From positions 15,860 to 79,859 of the forward strand of contig JACKLU010000011.1 in NCBI GenBank assembly GCA_024235735.1: a stretch of DNA of 64,000 bases, given 5' to 3'. Position 1 is the first letter of the stretch, and every line of letters begins with the position of its first letter. The stretch comes from Burkholderiales bacterium. GTDB lineage: Bacteria; Pseudomonadota; Gammaproteobacteria; Burkholderiales; Nitrosomonadaceae. The position numbers and the translations under genes were made by a program. Below, piece by piece: positions 1 to 8,100 of this stretch. A model generated the notes under the pieces. The model saw nothing but the letters and a program-made list of their open reading frames with translations, did not search any database and was not told where the DNA came from.

Positions 1-2
1 GG

Positions 3-368
3 ACGGTGCTGCTGCTGCCCGTCGTATTGCTGCCTTTTCTGCTGTTAATTATGGGGCTGTCCTGGCTGCTCGCCTCAATCGGCGTTTTTATCCGTGATAT
101 CACGCAGTTTATCGGCCTGATTTTGACCATGCTGCTGTTCATGAGCCCCATTTTCTATCCTGTTTCAGCCCTGCCGGAATCTATTCGCGATTACCTGTTT
201 CTGAATCCACTGACTTTCATTATCGAACAGTCCCGCGCGATTATCCTGTTCGGACAGTTACCGGAATGGTCCGGAATGATGATTTATTATGCCATCGGCA
301 TTCTGACGGCATGGGTCGGGTTGCTGTGGTTCCAGAAAACGCGCAAAGGATTTGCCGATGTTCTCTAA
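3..368 (+). CDS. ABC-2 type polysaccharide export permease, C-terminal part
   Basis: This is the 3' end of a permease that moves lipid-linked polysaccharide across the inner membrane. The frame is open to the window edge, so the true start lies upstream. About 120 residues are visible. They contain three to four strongly hydrophobic segments and the family pattern of a periplasmic loop ending in an SPIFYPVSALPE-type motif, which is typical of Wzm/KpsM/TagG permeases. The last 11 bases overlap the start of the ATPase gene, so the two are translationally coupled and should form one transporter. The glycosyltransferases that follow support a role in O-antigen-like or capsule-like glycan export. 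Only the family-level call is firm; the exact glycan is unknown. Confidence 0.88.
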   Translation, partial: TVLLLPVVLLPFLLLIMGLSWLLASIGVFIRDITQFIGLILTMLLFMSPIFYPVSALPESIRDYLFLNPLTFIIEQSRAIILFGQLPEWSGMMIYYAIGILTAWVGLLWFQKTRKGFADVL

Positions 369-1668
369 ACCGGATCTTGCTCCCGCGATTCAGGCCATGA
401 GTCTTTCCAAGTGCTATCAGCTTTACAATCACCCGCGCGACAGGCTCAAGCAGTTCCTATGGCGTGGCAAGCGGACATTTTTCCGGGAACTGTGGGCGCT
501 GCGGAATATTGATCTGACCGTCACGCATGGCGAGGTCGTCGGCGTTGTCGGGCAAAACGGCTCCGGCAAATCGACGCTGCTGCAACTGATCTGCGGCACG
601 CTAACGCCCACCAGCGGATCACTAAGCGTCAACGGACGCATCGCCGCGCTGCTGGAGCTTGGCGCCGGATTCAATCCAGAATTTACCGGGCGCGAAAACA
701 TTTACATGAGCGCTGCGATTCTTGGACTCAGTTCGGCTGAAATTGAAGACCGGCTCGAACATATCATTGAATTTTCCGGTATCCGCGATTTCATCGACCA
801 GCCGGTGAAGACTTACTCAAGCGGCATGTTCGTGCGCCTGGCCTTTTCCGTATCGATCAATGTCGACCCCGAGATTCTCGTGATCGATGAAGCGTTATCG
901 GTGGGTGACGGCGCTTTTTCACGCAAATCGTTTGACCGCATCATGCAATTGCGTGACGCCGGTAAAACCATCCTGTTCTGCTCGCATTCGATGTTTCAGG
1001 TCGAAGCATTATGCTCGCGCGTGATCTGGCTTGATCATGGCAAGATGATCGCCGATGGCGACGCGGCAAAAGTAGTGGCTGATTACCAGATTTTTCTCGA
1101 CAAAAGCGCGCTGGCCAGAAATGACGAAACCGCATCGCCAGCATCCACTGCGTCTTCAACCCTCCAGACGCCGCAAGCGGCGGAATCATCGCCATTCGCC
1201 GCCGGTCATGCGCATCTTGAAAACGTCAGCATTTTGATTGACGGCGAAGATTGCAAGGATCACAAAGCTATCGCAGCCATCAGCGGCCAGTCATCACTTT
1301 CTGTGCGGATTACCTTTGCTTCCGACCCGACCCTACCCTGCCCCAATGCCGCCGTCACGATTCACAGCATGGATGCACGCACCATCACCAGCGCCGCCAC
1401 CTGGGAAGATCAGATCACACCTCAGCGCCAACCCGATGGCAGCGGCAGCATCAGCCTGACGTTCGATCAATTACCCCTGCTAAAAGGCGAGTATCTGGTC
1501 AGCGCGCACCTTTTATGCGAACGCGGTATCCATGTCTACGAGTCCGCCATCGGCATCGCAACACTTGCCGTGCAGCAGAAGGGCCGCCTGCAGGGTTACT
1601 TCGCCATGCCGCACCGCTGGCAATGCAATAGCAATCACGCACAAAATGAATTCCATGGAGAACGTTGA
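358..1668 (+). CDS. Wzt-like polysaccharide ABC transporter ATPase with C-terminal carbohydrate-binding domain
   Basis: This is the ATPase partner of the upstream permease. The nucleotide-binding domain (about residues 10-245) shows Walker A GQNGSGKST, the signature YSSGMFVRLAFS and Walker B ILVIDEAL followed by the switch histidine in CSHS. The last 170 residues form a beta-rich extension like the Wzt C-terminal domain, which in known systems recognises the finished, end-capped glycan. I choose the ATG at 358; a TTG at 352 is also in frame. The start overlaps the permease by 11 bp and the end overlaps the next gene, so the three are one operon. The C-terminal domain suggests an exporter that reads a chain-terminating modification, which could be added by enzymes of this locus; that part is inference. 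Confidence 0.93.
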   Translation: MFSKPDLAPAIQAMSLSKCYQLYNHPRDRLKQFLWRGKRTFFRELWALRNIDLTVTHGEVVGVVGQNGSGKSTLLQLICGTLTPTSGSLSVNGRIAALLELGAGFNPEFTGRENIYMSAAILGLSSAEIEDRLEHIIEFSGIRDFIDQPVKTYSSGMFVRLAFSVSINVDPEILVIDEALSVGDGAFSRKSFDRIMQLRDAGKTILFCSHSMFQVEALCSRVIWLDHGKMIADGDAAKVVADYQIFLDKSALARNDETASPASTASSTLQTPQAAESSPFAAGHAHLENVSILIDGEDCKDHKAIAAISGQSSLSVRITFASDPTLPCPNAAVTIHSMDARTITSAATWEDQITPQRQPDGSGSISLTFDQLPLLKGEYLVSAHLLCERGIHVYESAIGIATLAVQQKGRLQGYFAMPHRWQCNSNHAQNEFHGER

Positions 1669-2632
1669 CAGCAAGCCAGAATGGCAATGCCGCTGGGCTA
1701 CGCCGCACGATCAGGATGCATTACTCGAACTTTTCGAATCGTCATTCGGCAAGCCTATGCCAGACGGCTTGTGGCAGTGGAAATACGCCCGACAGGAAAA
1801 ACCCGGCATGCTGGCGCACATAGGCAATAGCATCATCGCCCACTATGGCAGCATTCCTCGCACATTCAGCCTCAATAGCACAACGGTTAACGCCGCGCAG
1901 ATCTGCGATGTCATGGTCGCGCCACGGATGCGCGGCATTCTGACGCGCAGAGGTCCGTTTATGCATACTGCGAACACTTTCCTGGGCGAACAGGTAGGGC
2001 CGGACAAACCTTACCGCTTTGCTTTTGGCTTTCCTTCCGATCGACATGCCAGACTGGGCGAAAAAACCGGCTGGTATACACGTACCGACACTTTTCTGGA
2101 AGTCAGCTGGATACCGCGGCATCATCGGCAGGTGACGCTGCCTTTGCAGATCAAAACCACACCGCTGTCACTACAGGATGAAGCGATCATCGATGAGCTC
2201 TGGCAGACTATGCAATCCACCCTGCCGGATTGCCTGATTCCCGTCAAAGACGCCGTTTTTTTCAAGTGGCGCTATCTGAATCACCCCAGCCATGCCTATG
2301 CGACGTATACCGTTGCAAAACGCTGGAGCAGCAGAATTACCGGCATCATCACACTGCGCGATCACGCGACCAGTGGCGATATGGAACTACTCGACCTGCT
2401 GGGACCGCGCGAATCCATGACCACTTTATTGAAAACCGCGTGCCATATCGCCCGCCGCGCAGGCCGGAAACGGCTGTTCAGCTGGATGACACCAGCCATT
2501 CTCCGCCATTTGCCCGAACCTTCCGCGACGCAGGAGGTTTCCGGCGTCTATGTCACCCCCGATTACAAACAGATGGTCGACGAACGACAATTAGGCTGGT
2601 GGCTGATGTGCGGAGACACTGATTTTCATTAG
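1646..2632 (+). CDS. GNAT-family N-acetyltransferase-like protein of the glycan locus
   Basis: The product has about 328 residues and resembles the GNAT proteins found in polysaccharide clusters: an N-terminal segment with LLELFESSFG, a central acetyl-CoA-site-like stretch and a second GNAT-like half. It probably acylates a sugar nucleotide or a glycan, but the substrate cannot be read from the sequence. ATG codons at 1646 and 1655 are both possible, and both lie inside the end of the ATPase gene, which implies coupling. The long frame runs upstream to 1532 only because it is open there. A REP-type palindrome begins six bases after the stop codon and may end the transcript. The family assignment is moderately sure and the function is inferred. 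Confidence 0.72.
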   Translation: MNSMENVDSKPEWQCRWATPHDQDALLELFESSFGKPMPDGLWQWKYARQEKPGMLAHIGNSIIAHYGSIPRTFSLNSTTVNAAQICDVMVAPRMRGILTRRGPFMHTANTFLGEQVGPDKPYRFAFGFPSDRHARLGEKTGWYTRTDTFLEVSWIPRHHRQVTLPLQIKTTPLSLQDEAIIDELWQTMQSTLPDCLIPVKDAVFFKWRYLNHPSHAYATYTVAKRWSSRITGIITLRDHATSGDMELLDLLGPRESMTTLLKTACHIARRAGRKRLFSWMTPAILRHLPEPSATQEVSGVYVTPDYKQMVDERQLGWWLMCGDTDFH

Positions 2633-2638
2633 ACAACA

Positions 2639-2669
2639 TGCCCGATTACGCGATGCTAATCGGGCCTAC
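2639..2669. repeat. REP-type palindrome, copy 1
   Basis: A 31-base palindromic unit. Its arms GCCCGATTA and TAATCGGGC pair perfectly over 9 bp around an 8-base loop. It starts six bases past a stop codon. Its reverse complement matches the unit at 2725-2755 at nearly all positions (GTAGGCC.GATT...GCGTAATC.GGCA), so the two form an inverted pair like the BIMEs built from REP sequences. It could act as a transcription end or mRNA stabiliser. Confidence 0.75.
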
Positions 2670-2724
2670 GCAAACCACGCAAACTGCCTTGATCACATTT
2701 TTCAACAATCGCATCTCAATCGGA

Positions 2725-2755
2725 GTAGGCCGGATTGAGCTTGCGTAATCCGGCA
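2725..2755. repeat. REP-type palindrome, copy 2 (inverted)
   Basis: A second 31-base unit, inverted relative to 2639-2669. It begins GTAGGCCGGATT and ends GCGTAATCCGGCA, so the stem CCGGATT pairs with AATCCGG. Together the two palindromes span the gap between the GNAT gene and the acyltransferase gene and are separated by 55 bases. Confidence 0.72.
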
Positions 2756-2767
2756 TTAAGATACAAT

Positions 2768-2859
2768 GAGACTTTTGCACGACCTGCGCAAATACCAACG
2801 AGACCTTCGCACGGCGTCATGAGCGGAACGAGAATAAGGCAAAAATTTGCAAAGGTCTC
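2768..2859 (+). repeat. MITE family 1, internally deleted composite copy
   Basis: This 92-base segment begins with GAGACTTTTGCACGA and ends with AAAGGTCTC, the terminal inverted repeat of the elements at 21344 and 61915. A second left-end motif, GAGACCTTCGCACGG, lies at 2800, followed by the internal sequence CATGAGCGGAACGAGAATAA shared with 61915. The other half of the element is missing, so this is a shortened, probably rearranged copy. It ends five bases before the start codon of the acyltransferase gene. Confidence 0.72.
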
Positions 2860-2864
2860 CCAGG

Positions 2865-3914
2865 ATGAATACTGACCGCCAGCCACCGGATATCAATCCG
2901 GTCATCGAACTGCTGCGCGGCGTTGCCGCCGTCATGGTAATGCTTTGCCATTACGCCGTACTGATTCAGGACGTGGAACGCAGCTGGCTGAATTTTCTGT
3001 ACACCGGCGTGGATTTTTTCTTTGTCATCAGCGGATTTGTTTTCGCACCCCTGCTGCTCTCCCCGGCACGGGAAAATACTGCCGCCTTCGCGATCCGGCG
3101 GGCGTTCAGAATCTATCCGCTGTTTCTGTTCGCGATCCTGTTCTACGCCCTGCTGCCGCACAAGACATGGGATAACGGCATCATTTTGCAGCATGCGCTG
3201 TTCCTGCATACCACGATTTCAAAAGAAATCGCGTTTTATTACAATCCCGCCTTCTGGTCTCTCCCGGTGGAAGTCGAATTCTACTTACTGCTCGGGTTGC
3301 TGGTTTTTCTGAAAATACGCAACACAACACCGGTATTATTACTCCTGTCGGGATTATCGCTGCTGACCGGTCTGTGGGCGCATCATTTTCTGCCGGAAAA
3401 TGCACATACAAAACTGGTGCTCATTCATCACCTGTCCAGCATTCTGCCGGAATTCCTGCTCGGTACGCTGGCTTATCTGATCAGCAAAAACTGCGGCAGG
3501 TTGTCGGGCTTTCTGTACGGCATTGCGGGATTGCTGTTGCTGTCCGCTCTCGGCCATGGCTTTGTTATGCATGGCAATGCCATCAACGGCATGACCTACG
3601 GCTTGTTCAACCTGCTTTGCGCGCTCGGCTATCACTGGATCATCATCGCCTGCGCGGCCTTTTACCGGCATGCGAACACTACGGTTTCATGGCGTCTGCT
3701 GGCGAGCGGCATGGGCAATCTCAGCTATGGTGTTTATCTGTTTCATAACGCCATGCCGCCCTTGATGAGCGCGTTCTTTGAATTCACGGGTGTTACATTA
3801 TTCATTGCATCGATACTGACCACCTTTATGATTTCCGCTACTATGTACCGGATTCTGGAAAACCCCATGCGTAAATTCGGACGGCGCTATGCGGCGCGGT
3901 TTTATCAAAGATAG
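2865..3914 (+). CDS. Acyltransferase-3 family membrane protein (OafA/YrhL-like)
   Basis: This integral membrane acyltransferase of about 349 residues would O-acetylate or otherwise acylate a surface sugar. Visible family marks are ELLRGVAAVMVMLCHY at the N terminus with the conserved catalytic-type histidine, FFFVISGFVFAP in the next segment, an RRAFRIYPLF motif, and roughly ten hydrophobic helices ending in ENPMRKFGRR. I choose the ATG at 2865 because the family signature begins shortly after it. The frame extends to 2847 only through the MITE remnant that ends at 2859. The next gene begins two bases after this stop. The substrate is presumably the glycan assembled by this locus. Confidence 0.87.
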   Translation: MNTDRQPPDINPVIELLRGVAAVMVMLCHYAVLIQDVERSWLNFLYTGVDFFFVISGFVFAPLLLSPARENTAAFAIRRAFRIYPLFLFAILFYALLPHKTWDNGIILQHALFLHTTISKEIAFYYNPAFWSLPVEVEFYLLLGLLVFLKIRNTTPVLLLLSGLSLLTGLWAHHFLPENAHTKLVLIHHLSSILPEFLLGTLAYLISKNCGRLSGFLYGIAGLLLLSALGHGFVMHGNAINGMTYGLFNLLCALGYHWIIIACAAFYRHANTTVSWRLLASGMGNLSYGVYLFHNAMPPLMSAFFEFTGVTLFIASILTTFMISATMYRILENPMRKFGRRYAARFYQR

Positions 3915-3916
3915 CC

Positions 3917-5002
3917 ATGATCTCTGTCATACTGGTCAATTACCACACTGCCCGACATACGCTCGACGCCGTCGCTTCCGTAGACGCACAACAGGCTATT
4001 GACAAGCCCGAAATCATCGTCGTCGATAACAGCGTCAGCGATGCCGAAAGCGCTTTCCTGTCAGCGCATTTACCCGGCACCGCAACCTGTATTCGCAATC
4101 CGGAAAACACCGGTTTCGCCAGCGCCTGCAACCTGGCTTTCGCGCAATCCAGCGGCGAATTCGTGCTGCTGCTCAACCCGGATGCCCGTCTGCTGCCCGG
4201 CGCACTGTCAAAACTCGCTGACAGCCTGACAAATCACCCCGACGCCGGAGCCGTCGGCCCGCGCGTATACTGGGACGACGGCCGCCGGTTTCTGATGCCG
4301 CCGAGCACTTATCCATCGCTGTCCGGCTTTTACCGGGAAGCCATTTCCAGGGCAATTCCGCGTCTGTCCGCGCATCCATCGCTTCACTTCCGGAAAAAAG
4401 CACTGCAGACCTGGACGTGCACCACCGCCATGCCGGTAGAAGCGTTGTCCGGCGGGCATGTGCTGATCCGCCGCGAAGCGATTCAGCGTTGCGGCGGTTT
4501 ATTTGACCCGCGTTTTTTCATGTACTGGGAAGACACCGATCTGGTGTATCGTTTAAAAAAATACGGCTACCAGCTCTATCTGGAGCCCGGCGCGGAATGC
4601 CTGCATTATTACGAGCATTCGCACGCCAAAGACCGGTTGATTGCTGAAGGCTGGCCAGCCTATCAGCAGAAACACCTGCGCAGCGATATGCGTTTTCAGC
4701 TGATCGACGCACTCAATAAACGCCTGCCGCCCGCCAGAGCACCGTACATTGAATCGATCGCAGCAAACCGGGAAAAACTGGTTTTTCCCGTTCCCGCCGG
4801 ACTGCGCAGCGCCTGGCTGCTGGAAATCGGTGTATCGCCACAATTGATTCCCGCCATAGGCTATTTTGGCAACGGCCCTGCGGCTGAAATTGATGCATCC
4901 CTATTCCGGCGATTGCGCGAGAAAACCTATTTTGCACGCCTGTCCGCGCCGTCGCTCCGGCCAAATCCAATATATTACTGGCAGTGGCAGGGCTATCAAT
5001 AA
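3917..5002 (+). CDS. Glycosyltransferase family 2 (rhamnosyltransferase-like)
   Basis: This cytoplasmic GT-A fold glycosyltransferase of 361 residues would transfer a sugar from a nucleotide donor to the growing glycan. The N terminus, ISVILVNYHTARHTLDAV, is the classic GT2 beginning. LLLNPDARLL carries the DxD-like metal/nucleotide motif near residue 90. GGHVLIRREAI, followed by FDPRFFMYWEDTDLVYRLK, is the acceptor-side ED motif seen in WbbL-type enzymes. The ATG at 3917 sits two bases after the acyltransferase stop, so the two genes are co-transcribed. Donor and linkage cannot be inferred. Confidence 0.9.
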   Translation: MISVILVNYHTARHTLDAVASVDAQQAIDKPEIIVVDNSVSDAESAFLSAHLPGTATCIRNPENTGFASACNLAFAQSSGEFVLLLNPDARLLPGALSKLADSLTNHPDAGAVGPRVYWDDGRRFLMPPSTYPSLSGFYREAISRAIPRLSAHPSLHFRKKALQTWTCTTAMPVEALSGGHVLIRREAIQRCGGLFDPRFFMYWEDTDLVYRLKKYGYQLYLEPGAECLHYYEHSHAKDRLIAEGWPAYQQKHLRSDMRFQLIDALNKRLPPARAPYIESIAANREKLVFPVPAGLRSAWLLEIGVSPQLIPAIGYFGNGPAAEIDASLFRRLREKTYFARLSAPSLRPNPIYYWQWQGYQ

Positions 5003-5083
5003 CACGCGCGGATGCACATCCGGTGGTCACGTTAACGGACACAACGGGAGATTACAAAAAAACGAATTTTGAAGCGCAGTATG

Positions 5084-5089
5084 TATAAT
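5084..5089 (+). promoter_or_regulatory. Possible -10 element before the 1542-residue glycan protein
   Basis: A perfect TATAAT stands 35 bases before the TTG start of the large multidomain gene, in a 122-base gap that breaks the tightly packed operon. No convincing -35 box is seen at the right spacing (around 5061 it reads AACGAA), so this is a weak prediction. Confidence 0.3.
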
Positions 5090-5124
5090 TAGCGCGCGCT
5101 GTTTAAATATCACAAAAAAATTCA

Positions 5125-8100
5125 TTGGAAAATTTGCTCATTCCTTATCAAGCTGCCGGAAATATCACGGCCAGCCGCGTTCTGGTGCTTGCCCCCCATC
5201 CTGACGATGAAGTCTTTGGCTGCGGCGGGGCCATTATGCGGCACATTGAACAACATGTACCTGTCCACGTCATCATTGTCACCGATGGCGCTTACGGCGT
5301 CAGTCCGGATGAAGCAAGCGCATATGTCCAACAACGTCGGAACGAAAGCATCGCCGCCGCCGCCATCCTGGGTTCTGGAACGCCCATGTTCTGGCAACAG
5401 CCTGACCGCGAACTCTATTATGGCGAGAAACTGATCGGCGAAATTTCGGCTGCGATACACGAAACCCAGGCCGATCTGATCTACGCACCCTCGGTTTATG
5501 AAGTCCATCCGGATCATCGCGCGCTGGCCATGGCGACGCTTGAAGCCGTCCGCCGGTGCGAAAACCCTGTGCAACTGGCGCTGTACGAGATTGGTCAACC
5601 TTTTCAGCCCAATCTGTTGCTCGACATCAGCGATCTGGCGGCGCGCAAAATGGAAGCCATGCGCTGCTTTGCATCACAAAATGCCCGGCAGCGTTATGAC
5701 CTCGATATTGCCGCGCTCAACCGTTACCGCACCTATACGCTGCCAGCCGACATCAGCGCAGCCGAAGCGTATATTCTGACGGACACAAAAGCGCTGGCCA
5801 GTGACCCACTAAAGTTGTACCAATCGGAACACGCGCGCCAACAGAAAACAGGACTGCCGATAGACACAGGCGATCTCCCGCTGGTCAGCGTGATTATCCG
5901 CAGCATGGATCGCGACACGTTGTCCGACGCGCTGGATTCCGTCGCCTTGCAAACTTATCCGAATATCGAAGTCGTTCTGGTCAATGCGAAAGGCCCGGGG
6001 CACCGCGCCGTTGGTGAGTGGTGCGGACGCTTTCCGTTGCGGATGACAACAAATCCCCAACCGTTGCATCGCAGTAAAGCGGCAAACGCTGGACTAGACG
6101 CGACTCAAGGAAAATATCTGATTTTTCTGGATGACGATGATTTTTTCTATCCCGAACATATCAGCAATCTGACCTCCGCATTACAAAACCGGCGAAACGC
6201 CCGCTGCGCCTACACAGGCGTACGTGTTGAACACTATACCGATGATGCGCTGGGCCAGATTACCGAATTCAATGCACCCTACAACCAACACAGGCTTTTG
6301 AGTAGAAATTTTCTGCCTATCCATGCCGTGTTATTTGAGAAATCGCTTATTGATTCCGATCACTGCAAGTTTGATGAGAACCTGGATGTCTTTGAAGATT
6401 GGGATTTCTGGATTCAGATTTCACTGTGCTGCGAAATCGTGCATATTGATAGCATCAGCGCTGTTTATCGCAATTACGGCGATTCCGGTCTGGGTCGTGG
6501 CCTGGATAAAATTTTTCTGCGAAAAACGCGCAGCAGGGTCTATGAAAAATGGAAGTCACGATTTACCGGAGAACAGCTGGAAGATATGTTTTTGTACTGG
6601 GATGACAAAACTGCCGAGCTGACAGAACAAATCGCTGCCGGCACAGTCCGGGTTCACACACTTCAGGAGCGCATAAACCAGCTGGAAGATGAAAAGCGAT
6701 CCAGCGAACAACGGGAACACGCCCTGCAAAAAAACATTCAGGAATCAGCCGCTGCAAATAATGCACTGGAATCCCATAACAAACATTTAATCAGCGTTAT
6801 TAACGATTTCACACAGTCATCCTCGTGGAAAATTACGGCACCCTTGCGATTCGTGTCGCGCATTGTTCATGGTCAGCATCGTGAAGCCTGGGACGGCTTG
6901 CGTCGCAGAATGCTCCCATTCGGAAAAAAAATATACAGAGCCCTGCCTGTTCGTGAACGGCAACGCCTTCTAGCCATTATTTACCGCTTTGCCGGACGTC
7001 TGTTTACCGGCACCGAGCACTACGAGCTATGGCGCATTGAACAGCAATATGCCGGAAATCCTTCGCTGATTCATACCAATACAGCATTGACCGGCTTGAC
7101 CGACATTGATGAAATTGAACCGCTGGCAGCGCCGCCTTCCGGGCGCATTGCCATTCATGCGCATATCTTTTACGCGGATCTGGCCAATGAGTTTGCCAGA
7201 TTCCTGAATAATATGCCCTACCCCTATGACCTGTTCGTTTCGACAGCAAATGAAAAAGACAAGCATGCATGCCAGCGCGCCTTATCCCATTTACCGCAAC
7301 TCAAACACATGACCATCGCCGTTGTACCGAATCGCGGGCGCGATATCGCGCCTTTTTTCGGCACTTTTGGTCAAACACTTCAGCAATATGAGTACATTGC
7401 GCATATACACAGCAAAAAATCACTGTACAGCAATGGCAAAGCTGACGGTTGGCGTGAATATCTGTTGAATCATCTGCTGGGCAGTCCTTTGCAGATCAGA
7501 AAAATTTTTTCACTGCTGGCAGGAGACAAAAACGTTGGCTTGATTTACCCGCAGAATTTTACTGCCCTGCCGCACTGGGCAAATACCTGGCTCTCCAATA
7601 AAGCCCTGGGACAACGGCTGTGCAGGAAACTCGGCATCGCCTCGGCGCCTTCGGGTTATTTCGATTTCCCGGCGGGTTCCATGTTCTGGGCGCAGTCCAA
7701 GGCGATTCAGCCTTTATTCAATGCTGGTTTCAACATTGAAGATTTTCCTGAAGAAGCCGGACAAAACGACGCCACGCTTGCACATAGCATAGAGCGCGTT
7801 TTTGCCCTGGTGGCCCGGCAATCCGGATTTAACATCAATATTCTGAAAGACAAGCAATCCCCAAGCTGGTCTCGCTGGCGCATTGATCGCTATATGCTGT
7901 ATCAGCATGAAATCATAGAAACCACACTACGGCATCCCGATGTTCGTATAGTCGTTTTCGATATTTTTGATACCTTGTTGACACGTCCGCTCTTGAATCC
8001 GGAAGACGTCAAGAAAATTATCGCCTATCGCGCCGGCGGAACAAGCGGAGAACGTTATCTTGAATTCCGCGCCGCGGCAGAAAATCAGGCGCGCCAAACC

